Shown here: positions 10,228 to 21,789 of the stretch, one piece after another | How positions within the stretch are numbered: the stretch's first letter is position 1 | Layout: every line of letters starts with the position of its first letter | Made by a program: the position numbers and the translations under genes | The notes under the pieces: model-generated | Seen by the model: the letters and a program-made list of their open reading frames with translations, nothing else | Told to the model about the DNA's origin: nothing | Databases searched by the model: none | Source of the DNA: Hybos culiciformis | Lineage: Eukaryota; Arthropoda; Insecta; Diptera; Hybotidae | Assembly (NCBI GenBank): GCA_964007475.1 | Contig: OZ023273.1 | Coordinates: 86,012,930-86,076,929 of the forward strand | Length of the DNA: 64,000 bases | Reading direction: 5' to 3'

Positions 10228-10954
10228 CTAAAAAGAAGAAAATTTAGAATTGGAAATTTTAGGAGGATTGAGACTTTGTATAATTCTCTGTGTGTTTGTA
10301 TAATTCTCTGTGTGTAGTTGTTGGTCGTCTTTAAGCCCCAATGATTCCAATGATTGAAATCTCACTTCCAAAAATTTTAGAAACTGCTGGAGTTTCTGTG
10401 GTGGCTTTGGATTGCTGATTTGGTTTTCGTATAATGCATGAGTTGTTTTATCTATTTTTTTCACTAGGATATGCAACACGATAGTATCCCAATGTTCAAC
10501 TGGTTGGTCCGCATTTTTGAGACCTGTTAAACAATCCTTGATAACGTCATGCAATGATTTGATGGCCCATGCGTTATCTTGCACAATAGTCACTTGAGAT
10601 AACAATTTATTCAACAATGCAGCTATAATTACTCGCTTATTGTCATAGCGATCATTTATGGTAGACCATGCCGATTCATAATTTTCATTAGTTACAGGCA
10701 GATGTTGTATTAATGCTTTAGCCTCACCTGTTAGGCTACTATTTAGATAAAATAATTTTTCTGACGTAGATATATTGGAATTGTGTATCATATAAATAAT
10801 AATAAATCACGGAATTGGCCCCATTTTAAATAATTCCCATCAAATGATGGAATTTCTATATTTGGCAATTTGAGCTTACCCGGTTGGTTACTTTGACTCG
10901 TCGATGGTACTACAAAATTATCTAACTCTGTCATTAACTCTATCAGAATTTCAT
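10228..10954 (-). pseudogene. BEL-A gag, central capsid-like region
   Basis: Two overlapping frames carry KLPNIEIPSFDGNYLKWGQF (about 10930-10830) and the 187-codon stretch 10228-10791. The latter has LTGEAKALIQHLP, YESAWSTINDRYDNKR and LEVRFQSLESLG. This is the DUF1759-type gag region of BEL/Pao elements. A shift near 10800 separates the two frames. A 20-bp tandem duplication at 10275-10314 adds another shift before the zinc knuckles. Confidence 0.85.
10275..10314. repeat. 20-bp tandem duplication in BEL-A gag
   Basis: tttgtataattctctgtgtg occurs twice in direct tandem (10275-10294, 10295-10314). Its length is not a multiple of three, so it shifts the gag frame. Confidence 0.9.
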
Positions 10955-11400
10955 CTACTTATTTTCGAATTTGTGATACTCAGTTTCGACCGCCATGAAT
11001 TCACTATTGACGGACACAGATAGTTCGCACATTTGTAAATTAGTTTGTACTATATTGTGCCAATATTCGTTTATTCTCTGAATTTGTAATTCAAAGAACT
11101 GTTTTGTTCTTAAATTTTGAAGCGATCCTTGCACCTGGGCAAGTACACGGTTTAGATTAGTAAACGACGAGGTTTGTCGTTTGATTTTGGACCGGGTTCG
11201 AAACGCGTTAATGTCACAAGAAAACTTTAGGTCATCACTAGAATTTTCGGATTTTTGATTACTTTCACGAGTGGCTACTTTCACTTGAAATTTTAGCATG
11301 ATATTCTTTTTTAAAATAAGGGTGATCAGTATGACATTCTTGCAAAGGAGCAACTTGCTCATGCAATAACTGAAATTGCTCAAATGCTTCGTTTAGTTGT
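10955..11400 (-). pseudogene. BEL-A gag, N-terminal part
   Basis: The minus-strand frame has NRVLAQVQGSLQNLRTKQFF, INEYWHNIVQ and EFMAVETEYHKFENK. This is the coiled-coil-like N-terminal gag segment that precedes the capsid-like region in BEL elements. The far N-terminus is cut by the non-LTR insertion at about 11403. Confidence 0.7.
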
Positions 11401-11402
11401 AT

Positions 11403-12750
11403 TAAACGTTTATTTTTATTTTTTTATTTTTATTTATTTAACTTTACAAAAAATACATTCAAGTAATCTTTTTAATTTATGAATGTTTTGTTACAAAAAC
11501 TATGTTACTAAAATAAAGTTTCAAAACTTTCAAATATAACTACAACTAAAAACCTAAATTACATTCTAATGAATTTTAATAAAACCTACCGGGGAAGTAT
11601 GAGCCGGAAAAAAAATTTAGTAATAATAAATGAAAATTATCTTATTTAAAGTTAATTAATAAAAATAAGTGATTAACTGCGAGCTTAAACCTGTGATGAG
11701 AAAAAATTTTTTTTAATAAGTTGGATAACTTGTTCCATTGACTAGCACCGCGGACGAAAATATATTCGACAATACAGTGGGTTTAACAGTACAGTGCGAT
11801 TAACAGGGATAACAATATTAAAGGACTGGGCATTTGCTACTCAGTCGATGAGGTAAAACCTCGAAACTAGTCGGCAAAAATTATTATAATTTATATAAAA
11901 AAGTAGAATTAAAATAAAAATTAAAAAGGAATAAAAATAAATTAAAAAAATAATTTGATTGTTTTAATTTTATTTTCCTTTTTTCGTATAATATGTTTAA
12001 ATTCTCCAAAGAAGTATCTGAGGAGGCAGTTAACTCCATATTTAACTGAAAAGAATTTTATGACTAATATGTACTATCAAAAGCGCTCGAGAAATCCAAT
12101 AACAATAGGCATGTAAGGTGATTTTTATCAATATTAAGTGCAATGTCATTGGCAACCTTAGTTAAAGCTGTGGTAGTGATATGACTTTTCCTAAATCCTG
12201 ACTGCAGCGGGCTAAGTAAATTATTCGATTCTAAGTACTGAGTCATTTGATCTCTAAGAATCATTTCAAAAGCTTTAGAAAAAAGGGGAAGAATACTAAT
12301 AAGTCGATAGTCATTTAAGGTTTTTGGTGTGGAAATTTTCGCAACAGGCACGACCTTAACTATTTTCCAAGAGGAGGGAAATGTTGAAGACGTAATACAG
12401 AAATTGAACACATGAGTAAGATACGGTAAAATTACAAGAAGGATTAGTCTAATGAATTTGATGCAAATGTTGTCATGGCCAGAGGCATTGGATTTAATGC
12501 GAGAAAAAAACTTAAGAAACTCCTCTTCAGTAACTGCCTAAAAACTAAACTTACCCTCGAAGGAAAGTGAAAAATTATTATCGTTACTGGAATTATCACA
12601 AATATGTTTATTGAAATCCTCAGCAGAAAAAGAAGCTAAATCAGATTGCCCTGATCTAAAACCAAGGCGATCAATGCTGGTGCAAAGCTGCTTGGCAGAT
12701 GAGCAAGCGTTCAGTTCATTCTGAACAAACATTTGCCGTAAGGCTATTAT
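11403..12750 (-). mobile_element. CR1/Jockey-type non-LTR retrotransposon relic with A-rich 3' tail
   Basis: On the minus strand an RT fragment (12732-12064) is followed, after an internal deletion, by the RT C-terminal tail. That tail includes VEYIFVRGASQWNKLSNLL near 11770, ending at a stop near 11655. An AT-rich 3' UTR and a TAAAA-type tail (plus-strand tttatttttattttttta, 11405-11440) abut BEL-A gag. Insertion therefore interrupted BEL-A. Confidence 0.75.
12064..12732 (-). pseudogene. Non-LTR reverse transcriptase fragment
   Basis: Two stretches in one frame are separated by a single TAG near 12540. The first (12538-12732) is linker with FRSGQSDLASFSAEDFNKHI. The second begins SRIKSNASGHDNICIKFI and continues FPSSWKIVKVVPVAK, NDYRLISILPLFSKAFEM, LSPLQSGFRKSHITTTAL and LLLLDFSSAFDS. 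These correspond to RT motifs 0-A of the CR1/Jockey group. Motifs B and C (YxDD) are deleted. Confidence 0.85.
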
Positions 12751-12759
12751 AAATTAAAA

Positions 12760-13640
12760 AATTTTAGTTATATACAATTTGATTTGAGTCAAAATTAATG
12801 AAAATTTATTTTAAGATGTTTTTTTTTTGTAATTTTCTAAATTTTTTCTGAATCTTATTTTTGATTTAATAAAATTTGTTTCGACAATTTTAAGTGTGGG
12901 AATTTTCAATGAAATTTCTGATCCAAATTTAAGATGTAAATATTTAATAAATCGAGAATGTCTTCAACAATTTTTAACAATATTTTTTTTTTTTTGAGAA
13001 GTTGATTCAAATTAATGATAATTTATTTATTATGGTTTTTTTTTTGTGATTTCTTTATCAATTTTTAATTTTTGGATAAAAAACTTCTGACAAACTTTTT
13101 TATAATAACTTTCTCTTAAATTGTATGATTTTGTTTAGCAAATTAAATTTTGGATTTTTTCACAATGACAAGTAGTTCGATTGAACAAAAATGAAAGTCT
13201 ACAAATTGCACACAATTTTTTGTATTAGCTATTATCTTCACTTAAATGTTATGATTTTGGATTTTTTTGCACATTACAAGTAGTTCGATTGAACACAATG
13301 AAAGTGTACAAATTTCGCCCAATTTTTATGCTATAGTTTTCATTTAAATTGTATAGTTTTGTTTAACAAATTAATTTTTGGATTTTGCACAATGGTTATG
13401 AATTAGACCGAACACAATAATAATTTACAAGTATAAATTGCTCTGATTTTGTATGTTTTTTTTACTTAGGTTTAATTCTATCCAATATAGTTTTACTATT
13501 ACGACCAAACTGTACTAGGTATTTTTATAAAATAATAATTTCCATCAATTATAAGTCTAAATTATTCGTCAAAACAGTAAACTTCAGAAAAAAATAAATT
13601 TTTATGATTGCACAATACACAGAAAAGGTTTTAAGTTTTT
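12760..13640. repeat. AT-rich region with a diverged tandem repeat of about 110-125 bp
   Basis: Between about 13105 and 13435 the order 'cttaaattgtatgattttg ... ttggattttt.cacaatg.caagtagttcgattgaacaca.aatgaaagt.tacaaatt' recurs three times with substitutions and small indels. No coding capacity is visible. Confidence 0.6.
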
Positions 13641-13647
13641 ATGATTG

Positions 13648-14046
13648 TGTAATAAGAAAAAACGGCCGTATACTTTTACGAGAAAAAAACACCTTTATTG
13701 TTCGCGATTAAAATTATAATTGAATTTTCTAAATCTAATTATTAAATTTATAATTAGAGGAATAGGTATGTAAATTTAATATCCACAATTTTGATTGGAG
13801 ATATCAAAATTGTGGGTGTGATAATATAATTATTAAAGTGCGTAATTCGGATTTTAATAATTATATTGAAATAAAACTTGATCATTTATTTTAAAATATC
13901 CAAAAATGTCAATTTAACATTAATATTAATAATCAAGTGGCACGTTAAGTGCAGGAAATATATACGGTTGTAAGATATTACAACTGCATAAATTAAAACT
14001 TGAGGAAATGTGGAAAAGTATAAAGAGCGAGAAAAAGAGTGCAACA
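13648..14046 (+). repeat. Orphan LTR (family shared with 46887-47298)
   Basis: TGTAATAAGAAAAAACGGCC ... GTGCAACA, 399 bp. It aligns along its whole length with 46887-47298 and both copies diverge abruptly outside. Ends of TG..CA type and the purine-rich stub before the second copy support an LTR. Internal hairpins: ccacaattttgat/atcaaaattgtgg and tataattattaaa/tttaataattata. No TSD is seen here. Orientation is inferred from the second copy. Confidence 0.75.
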
Positions 14047-14109
14047 CCTTCCTTCCAAAGAAAATGACCTAAAGTCATTTGGAAAAAAAAGTTGAGAGTG
14101 TTATACACT

Positions 14110-14312
14110 TGTGGGAACACAACAATATGTTCCAACTTTTATTCTCGACATTGTTTTGAAACAATTTGTATCATCGAACATTGTTATTTAAATGTTCAAT
14201 TTTTAATTTTCAATATATTTCTTAGATAAAATTTCTAATTCGAAATATATAATTTTATAAAATTTCATTTCATTTCAAAAATATAAATCACATTTTTTAA
14301 TTTCAAAATACT
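14110..14312 (+). repeat. 5' LTR remnant of the gypsy element
   Basis: Matches the 3' LTR through aatttcaaaatactat. The rest of the LTR, about 110 bp, is replaced by RT coding sequence, marking the internal deletion junction. Confidence 0.85.
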
Positions 14313-14323
14313 ATTTATTACAT

Positions 14324-15399
14324 ATGGTTAAAAAATCTAATGGTGAGTGGAGACCTTGTGGGGATTATAGAAATCTAAATAGAATAACAATACCTGATCG
14401 ACATCCTGTGCCACATATCCATGATTTCAGCAACTTTCTTCATGGAAAGAATATTTTTACAAAATTGGATATGGTTAAGGGATATTTTCAAATACCTGTT
14501 GAAGAAAAAGACATTCCAAAAACTGCCATTATAACACCAATTGGATTGTTTGAGTTTACGAGAATGACGTTTGGACTGTGCAACGCAGCTCAAACTTTAT
14601 GAATGAAGTCTTGACGGAGCTCGATTTCTGTTATGCTTATATTGATGATGTTCTCATTGCTTCAGTAGATCACAAGGAACATCAAGAACACCTACGTATC
14701 CTGTTTAAACGATTACACGAATATAGATTAACAATTAATATGGAAAAATGTGAGTTTTTTAAAGAAGAACTCAGTTTTTTAGATTATCTAGTTACGCCAA
14801 AAGGAATAAAACCTAATCCATCAAGAGTAGAAGCAATAGTTAATTATCAACTTCCTAACACAGTTCATGATTTAAGTAAATTTCTTGGTCTTAACAATTT
14901 TTATCGACGGTTCATACCAAGAGCTCCACAATCTCAAGACATTCTCCATGTCAAGAAGGGACAGCGTAAGAAAGACAACCGAAAAATTGTTTGGACAATA
15001 GAACTTCAAAATGCTTTTGAAGACTGTAAAAAACAATTAGCAAACGCAACATTGCTGGCATACCCTGTGAAAGGATCTCCATTATCTCTGTGGACTGATG
15101 CATCTGATTTCGGAATGGGAGCTGTTTTACAACAATTCGTTTCTGGAAATTGGCAACCACTTGGGTTTTATTCAAAAAAAATTTCAGATACTCAAGTTCC
15201 TTATAGTACATATGATAGAGAACTACAAGCAATTTTTTCTGGGTTGAAACATTTCAAACATTTTCTAGAAGGAAGACAATTTGTAATATATACTGATCAC
15301 AAGCCATTAACATTCGCATTTTTACAACGTCCTGACAAAGCGTCACCACGACAACTCCGACAATTAGATTACATTGGACAATATTCAACCAACATTTAA
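14324..15399 (+). pseudogene. Gypsy reverse transcriptase and RNase H
   Basis: 14324-14602 and 14578-15399 are one RT frame split by a one-base shift at LCNAAQT. Seen: [28 protein letters not shown] (motif A), [16 protein letters not shown] (motif B), YAYIDDVLIAS (YxDD catalytic motif), FLDYLVTPKGI and FLGLNNFYRRFIP. RNase H follows with LWTDASDFGMGAVLQQ, YDRELQAIF and VIYTDHKPL. These are full-strength Ty3/gypsy pol motifs. The N-terminal fingers are missing upstream of 14324. A stop after QYSTNI (15399) interrupts the RNase H to integrase linker. Confidence 0.92.
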
Positions 15400-16661
15400 C
15401 ACATATCAGGAAGAGAGAACATCACAGCTAATGTATTATCACGTTTAGATGCAATACAATTGCCAACATCTCTAAATTATGATGAACTTGCAAAAGATCA
15501 AGAAAATAATGCAGAATTAGTTTCATTACTAAAGTCATCTCTACAAAGTTTGGTTTTAAAAAAATTCGTTCTACCAAATTCGAAGTTTGAGTTATACTGT
15601 GATGTGTCTACAAAGAACATCCGACCGTACATAACAAACAGTTTTCGTCAACATGTTTTCGAGATGATTCATAACTTAGCCCATCCCGGAATACGTAGTT
15701 CCATACATTTAATCACAGAGCGGTTTGTTTGGCCGTCTGTTAGGAAAGATATAGCAAAATAGGCCAAAACTTGTGTTGATTGTCAAGCTTCGAAAATTTC
15801 GAAGCATACTACAGCATTAGTTGGGAATTATACGGTTCCTGAAAGTAGGTTCAACATGGTGAGCATTGATATTGTAGGACCTCTACCATCGAATAAAGGA
15901 TTCCGATACTGTCTGACGTGCATTGATTTACTCGGTGGCCTGAAGCTTTTCCCGCAGCAGATATTACAGCTGAATCAATTGCTGAAGGTTTTTTACATGG
16001 CTGGATTTCTAGATTTGGAGTTCCATCGCAAATTGCCTCAGACCAGGGTAGACAATTTGAATCCTCTTTATTTAAGGAGTTTGCAAAAATTATTGGATCT
16101 AAATCCATACATACCACGGCATATCATCCCCAAGCTAATGGTCAGATAGAAAGATGGCATCGAACCGTTAAACCAGCTATTAAATGTAGTAATACCACGA
16201 AATGGGTTGAAGTTCTACCACTAATTTTGTTAAGCCTTAGATGTACCGTAAATAGAGATGTGGGATCATCACCAGCTGAACTGACTTATGGTACAACATT
16301 ACAGTTACCAGGTCAATTATTTTCCGGAGAAGTGACAAATGATTGGGTTTAGGAGTTCTGTAAAAAGATGGATGATTTACGAGCATCACATGTAAAACGC
16401 CATGGTAAACATACTGAGTTTGTTCCTAAAGATCTTGAAAAATGTTCATATGTTTTTTTAAGAAATGATGCCATTAAAAAACCTCTGCAGAGACCCTACA
16501 GTGGACCATATTTTATAGTTAGCAGAGACAAAAAAGTATTCATCATCAAAATCAAAGGAAATGAAAAAGCTGTTTCTATTGATAGGTTAAAACCAGCATA
16601 TCTTCAAGAAGATAAATTGCTAGATGGAACATCAATGATTTTAAGATCTGCTCAATCTTGA
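15400..16661 (+). pseudogene. Gypsy integrase, frame-broken
   Basis: 15400-15762 ends in an HHCC finger (HNLAHPGIRSSIHLI, FVWPSVRKDIAK), then a stop, then CVDCQASK. 15856 onward has the DDE core start FNMVSIDIVGPLPS. After a frameshift near 15940 the frame resumes with YHPQANGQIERWHRTVK (E of DDE, 16110-16170) and SSPAELTYGTTLQLPG. Another stop precedes 16368-16661 (VKRHGKHTEFVPKDL, LQRPYSGPYFIVSR, KAVSIDRLKPAYL). That C-terminal GPY/F-like module with SxDRLKPAYL is typical of CsRn1/Kabuki-type gypsy elements as I recall them. Confidence 0.88.
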
Positions 16662-16680
16662 TTCAAATTACGTTACCACT

Positions 16681-16694
16681 AAGGAGGGAGTATA
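16681..16694 (+). promoter_or_regulatory. Polypurine tract
   Basis: aaggagggagtata lies immediately before the 3' LTR start TGTGGGAACA and would prime plus-strand cDNA. Confidence 0.75.
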
Positions 16695-16836
16695 TGTGGG
16701 AACACAACAGTATGTTCCAACTTTTATTCTCGACATTGTTTTCAAACAATTTGTATCATCGAACATTGTTATTTAAATTTTCAATTTTTAATTTTCAATA
16801 TATTTCTTAGATAAAATTTCTAATTCGAAATATATA
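16695..16836 (+). repeat. Gypsy 3' LTR, first part
   Basis: 142 bp nearly identical to 14110-14251. It is interrupted at cgaaatATA by the Harbinger-like element; the remainder starts at 26103. Confidence 0.9.
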
Positions 16837-17183
16837 CGGCCTTCTCCCTGAAAAAAATTTAAGAATTTGAAATTCATCCATTTCAAATTCCTAATGTATT
16901 TTGTTAGTGTAAATTTTTTTGTTGTTGTGAATTTCAAAAACACGCCTCAGAGCGTGTATTTGAAATTCATGAATTTGAAATATCAATACTGTCAAAATAA
17001 AAAAAAAAAAACAAATAAAATAAACGTCAAAATAAAAAACCAAAGGATTAATTTTTTACTTGATGTAATCTCAGTGATTATTTTTTAATTAAATAATAAA
17101 AAACTAAAATATTAAAAAAAAATAAATTTTATTACAAAATTTAGTAGGTAAAAAAATTTAATTCGATTACAAATTCTGGAAAA

Positions 17184-17876
17184 ATGCCTGGAAATTACAA
17201 AAAAGATTTAGTAAATGAATTATACAACAATACAATGAATGAAATTTCATGCTTAGATTCAGGTAATTAAGTATTTTTCACTTCACTAACTCATTTTTTC
17301 TGAAATGTATTACAAATTTTAGATGATGATGAGATAGACCAAGTTATGGACGAGTTGTTAGAGAATTTGGAAATCGTTAATACCTATCGATATGGTATTC
17401 AACGTAATGATTTTTGGTTTACGGAAACATTAGCAAACTACGATGACAATCGATTTAAAGGAATGCTAAGAGTTTCTAGGCAGCAATTCAATTTCATTTT
17501 GGAATTAATTAAAGACAATGAAGTCTTTAATGGAAAGCAATCTTGTTTACAGCACACAGTATTTTTTCAACTAGCACTGGTATTATACCGATTGGGTAAG
17601 ATGATAAACTAAAAATTAATCATTTTATTTCTTTTTAGCATTTATTTTTATATTTTTATATTTTTAGGTGCTAGTGGAGAAGGTGCTAGTTTATCTAGAA
17701 TTTCCGCATTATTCGGAATTGGAGATGGTGGCACGATTACAAAAATCACTAAAAGAGTGTTTGCAGTCATTGTAGGTTTGAAAGAAATGTTTTTAACATG
17801 GTCAAACGCTGAACAACGCAACAACATTGTTCAAGGCCACCTCCATGAACTTCCTTATGGTGTGGGTTGTCTAGAC
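17184..17876 (+). pseudogene. Harbinger-type transposase, N-terminal part, three exons
   Basis: Exon 1 (17184-17262) is MPGNYKKDLVNELYNNTMN and onward. Exon 2 (17323-17595) has DDDEIDQVMDELLENLE, FKGMLRVSRQQFNFILELI and FFQLALVLYRLG. Exon 3 (17668-17876) has ASGEGASLSRISALFGIGD, TKITKRVFAVIVGLKEMF and LPYGVGCLD. Both introns have GT..AG ends and keep phase. The order (helix-rich region, S-x-FG, then GxxD) matches HARBI1-like transposases, where the D is the first catalytic residue. The frame ends exactly at that D because a hAT-like terminus (CAGCGTTGCCAAC) begins at 17877. The remaining DDE core is not found downstream. Confidence 0.8.
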
Positions 17877-18255
17877 CAGCGTTGCCAACTTGGCCATTTC
17901 ATGGCTAGAACTAGCCATTTCATACTTTGGATTGCCATGAATATAAGTAACTTAATGGCGGCCATAAATCTAGCCATTTTCAAACAATTTAAAAGTCATT
18001 ATGCCACTAAACTTTTTCAGCTTAGAAAGTATTTTAGAATATTTAAAATTGTTTTTGTCTTTAGTACCAACCAACCCAAACATTCTAAGCAAAGGTATAA
18101 ACACTAAGCCGCGCAAATTATCTTTAACTACTTTAAATAGTTTGTAAATAGAAGCCCAAATGCACGACTCCCGCCGGCTTATGTGTTTAATTTTGTTTCT
18201 AATATCATGTTCAAACATCAAAATTTAAACTATAAAATTTTATAGTTTAAGCAAA
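17877..18255. mobile_element. hAT-like terminus and AGCCATTT-rich sequence, element end not found
   Basis: Starts CAGCGTTGCCAACTTGGCCATTTC, of the CAGxGTTGCCAAC form common at hAT ends, followed by repeated (a/c)tagccatttc motifs. The preceding 8 bp are GTCTAGAC. No matching right end or second GTCTAGAC was seen, so the extent is unknown. Confidence 0.4.
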
Positions 18256-18592
18256 CCGTTCAAACATAAAATAAAATTAAACAAGTGTTATTTTGTCAAC
18301 TAAAATTTTTTTTGTTATTATTTATATTTTTTATTATGATTTTTTTGTATGAGTAGAAATTTTTTTTTAGTTTTTCACCACATATTTTATTTTGCCCGAC
18401 TTTATCTACATAAATTATGCTATGAATTATTACAAATAATTGATTTCACTTTTGCTTACTGCTTTCATTTTCTAGTTTTAATAAGTAGTTTTAGCTTAAA
18501 CTGGTGTAACTAACTACAGAAATTTTGTATGGCAGAAACCAAAACTACACTAGTTTAAGCTTAAACTATATAATTTTGGGCCTGTTTGAACG
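18256..18592. mobile_element. Probable MITE with CGTTCAAACA ends
   Basis: Ends CGTTCAAACATAAAAT (left) and GGGCCTGTTTGAACG (right) are inverted. Internal inverted segments around tttagcttaaac and gtttaagctaaa are visible. No coding sequence. A second palindromic stretch rich in GGGTTAACC and ATGTAAACGG follows at 18600-18760. Confidence 0.45.
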
Positions 18593-18965
18593 CCGTATAA
18601 TATATCTAGTTTATATGGATAGTTCAAACCGGGTTCAACTACGGTTCAACTACATGTAAACGGTGGTAAAGTTAACCTGGGTTAACCTGACTCAACCCAA
18701 GAAATTCGCTCTGTTAAGTTAACTCTATCCATGTAAACGGTTAACCCTGTTAAAAATAAGCAACAGCTGATTGTTTTGTTTCTTTTTTGTTGTTTGATCT
18801 TATCATTTTCAAACTCATGCTTTTCGACTCAACCACGGTTGGACTATCATGTAAACTAGGCAATAATCTTTCCAAACTAAGAATTTTATCCCTCAATTGA
18901 AAATTGCTGTTCACACCATGATTTTTTTTAACCAGGGTTAATTTTGTTGTTTTTTTATTTAATTT

Positions 18966-19180
18966 TTGAAGTTCATACTTCTTTAGCGGCGTTGGAAGAA
19001 ATTTGGTAGAGGGTAAAAATCCATTTTCATATAGAATTTTTCTGAGAATCGTCATCATTTTTCTGAGAATCGTCCGTCATCATTTTTCAAATATTAAAAA
19101 AAAAAAAAAACCATAATTGGGTTCGAACCTGGCACCTTCAGACTTATTAGTCTGGTGTTCTATCCACTAAGCCATACGGC
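18966..19180 (-). repeat. tRNA-derived SINE-like unit (copy 1)
   Basis: Read on the minus strand from 19180: GCCGTATGGCTTAGTGGATAG (A-box-like) and GGTTCGAACCC (B-box), then a T-run, then a body with duplicated gatgacgattctcagaaaaa to 18966. The same head and body occur at 54456-54666. The head lacks good acceptor and T-stem pairing, so it is not a functional tRNA gene. Confidence 0.75.
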
Positions 19181-19244
19181 TATATAATTTTTGCTTTCTA
19201 AAATCATATAAAGAGTCTTCTAAATAATATAAAAATTCAAGTTC

Positions 19245-19705
19245 TTTAAGGTTCATGAATACGGTTAGTTCTTTAAGTTTCATGAATACGGTTAGTGGAA
19301 TGAAATAAACGGGTTCATGAATACGATTAGTGGAATGAAATAAGAGAGAAATTTTTAAAATAAATTCCAGGGATTTTAATTATTAAAGAAGACAAGTGCA
19401 TTTTATGTTATTTTAGAAAGCTGAAATCATAAGGGCAATATGGCTGAGTGGATAGAATATCGAATTACAATTCTGAAGGTGCCAAGTTCGATCCCCCGAT
19501 ACTGAGAGTTTTATGAAAATTTTTTTTTTTTTAATTTTTATTAACATAATAATGTAGTTACGCCAAATACAAAGAGGGAGAGATAATAAATTGGTCAATT
19601 AATTTTTGCAGATTGATCTAATTAATTTTCGTAAAGCGTCATAATTTTTAAAGTTAAAATTTTTCTCTTCATTTAAGTATCTGTACTTCGTTTTGGTAAA
19701 AAAAA
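19245..19705 (+). repeat. Block C: tRNA-head repeat with tandem 5' units
   Basis: Begins with about three copies of a ttcatgaatacggttagtggaatgaaata unit. It continues through a tRNA-like head (19433-19503: GGGCAATATGGCTGAGTGG and GTTCGATCCCCC) and ends in ttcgttttggt plus an A-run. The reverse complement of the whole block is at 22728-23165, in the middle of the giant inverted repeat. Confidence 0.8.
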
Positions 19706-19709
19706 AAAA

Positions 19710-20342
19710 CACACGAAGCAGTCATAGAACTGCCTACAGAAGTTTATACTTAAGATTTAAACTATGAAATAACAGTGGCTACAAAAAATGGACTTCTTTT
19801 GGACTTGGACTAATTTTTATTTTAATTTACATTTTGTACTGAGCAGCCCATCATTTGTAGCCACTGTTATTCATAGTTTTTAAATCTTTTTTCATAATAA
19901 TTAGTTTTTTTGAGATATTTAAACAAACCAAAATGTTTTTATCAGCCACTAATTTAATATTTTGTATACATATTCTATTTTTGAAGCAAAACACAGAGCC
20001 AAGTAAAATTGTAGCAAATTTGGTACAGATCTTGGTGGTAGTAGCAAATAATCGAATGCAAATTAGGCGCTCTTTGATTTTTTATTTTAATTTATATAAA
20101 TGGAAAAAACTTTTAATTAATAAATAGTGTTTTATAATTTTATAATACATATTATAAAATTAAACTGTAGCTAAAAACTTATTTGAGAACTTAGTTGAAA
20201 ACTGTATAATTTCATATATGAATTAATGCAATTGCATATTGCTATAAAATGGATGTAAAAAATATTGGAAACGTTGACAGATGCATAAATTTAAGTATCG
20301 AGATGCTATTTCTTTTTAAAAATTTAATTGTGAAAAAAAAAA
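19710..20342 (+). repeat. 633-bp terminal unit of the long inverted-repeat family, first tandem copy (A1)
   Basis: Starts cacacgaagcagtcatagaa and is repeated from 20343 with exact 633-bp spacing. It contains the variant segment actaccaccaagatctgt (on the other strand), which matches the right arm at 25340-25385 rather than its tandem neighbour. Confidence 0.85.
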
Positions 20343-21725
20343 CACACGAAGCAGTCATAGAACTGGCTACAGAAGTTTATACTTAAGATTTAAACTATGA
20401 AATAACAGTGGCTACAAATAATGGACTGCTTTTGGACTGATGGACTGATTTTTATTTTAATTTACATTTTGTACTGAGCAGCCCATCATTTGTAGCCACT
20501 GTTATTCATAGTTTTTAAATTTTTTTCATAATAATTAGTTTTTTTGAGATATTTAAACAAACCAAAATGTTTTTATCAGCCACTAATTTATTATTTTTTA
20601 TACATATTCTATTTTTGAAGCAAAACACAGAGCTAAGTAAAATTGTAGCAAATTTGGTTCAAAAAAATTTGCAAATTAGGCGCTCTTTGATTTTTTTATT
20701 TTAATGTATATAAATGGAAAAAACTTTTAATTAATAAATAGTGTTTTATAATTTTATAATACATATTATAAAATTAAAATGTAGATAAAAACTTATTTGA
20801 GAACTTAGTTGAAAACTGTATAATTTCATATATGAATTAATGCAATTGAATATTGCTATAAAATGGATGTAAAAAATATTGGAAACGTTCACAGATGCAT
20901 AAATTTAAGTATCGAGATGCTATTTCTTTTTAAAAATTTAATTGTGAAAAAAAAACTATCCTATTCAGAAATCAGTTTTTTAATAGCGAGTTGAATGAAC
21001 TATTTTTCAATATTGTCTTATTTTCACAATAGAATTAACATAATCTTGTGATCATTCATAAAAAATTTAGACACCGGATAATAGGTATATCACTAAAGTC
21101 CCAACTAATTTTCAAACATGTTTTACCATTTACTATGACAAGACAGTTATATGTATATATGTATTTAAACAAGCATTTGTTAATCCTGTTGTAGTTAATA
21201 AGATAATAAACGCTAAAAAAAGTACGAATTTCCCGGGAGAAAAATAAGTAAGAAAAGTGATCACATTTCATTTCATGTTTCATGTTTTTGTTTTATTTTT
21301 TTTTACAGAGATCATGTAACCACTAAAGTTATAAACATTATATCCTATAAAACAAATTTATAATTTTGGACGCACTAAACTCGTTACAAATAATTTTATT
21401 AAAGCCTTGAGAAACAACATAGGTATATTTTGGCATTGATAGTATAGATATCGATCAAGTAATTTATCATTATAGGTTTTCCCGGCTCAAAATATGCAAA
21501 AAAAAAAATTTTTTAAAATAGGTAGCTCTGGTGAAATAAAGATTACCAGACCAAAAATTTTGGGTAGGAATTCATAATTATCGTACACTTTTTTAATTTC
21601 AAATATATGTATATATAGGGCCCAATATTACAAGCAAAAAAATTACATATTCTACCAATAAAAAAATTATGTTCAAAAAAATTAAAAATGATTATTTTCA
21701 AAAAAATTAAAAAAAAAATGTATTC

Positions 21726-21789
21726 ATTGGGGGGAATCGAACCTGTCACTATTATAGTCCGATGTTCTAGCCACCAAGCCATATAGCCC
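21726..21789 (-). repeat. tRNA-like head in left arm
   Basis: Minus strand: GGGCTATATGGCTTGGTGGC and GGTTCGATTCCCCCC boxes. Inverted partner at 24180-24249 and another copy at 56224-56289. The anticodon arm does not pair. Confidence 0.7.

Larger units (their letters stand above)
2100..11403 (-). mobile_element. BEL/Pao LTR retrotransposon relic (BEL-A), interrupted and internally deleted
   Basis: Read on the minus strand, gag (11400-10228), zinc knuckles (10186-9839), aspartic protease (9838-9703 and 5233-4715), RT (4710-4157), RNase H (4150-3960), integrase (3597-3088) and an env-like remnant (3091-2100) occur in the usual BEL order. A 4.46-kb DNA transposon (5238-9698) splits the protease, and a non-LTR element replaces the 5' end at about 11403. 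RT core, integrase C-terminus and env N-terminus are deleted. LTRs are not identifiable. Confidence 0.85.

Noticed and set aside
18750..19058. Minus-strand frame of 102 codons
   Set aside because: Overlaps the SINE-like body and a palindromic GTTAACC-rich stretch; no recognisable domain.
19433..19503. tRNA gene
   Set aside because: A and B boxes are good, but acceptor, anticodon and T stems do not pair and the same sequence is repeated as part of a longer repeat. Treated as a tRNA-derived repeat. The same applies to the heads at 19111, 21726, 22925, 24180, 54597, 54942 and 56224.
21056..21283. Repeated 70-75-codon frame (also near 24708 and 57069)
   Set aside because: Present in each arm of the inverted repeat only because the DNA is repeated; phase is broken in one copy and no family is recognised.
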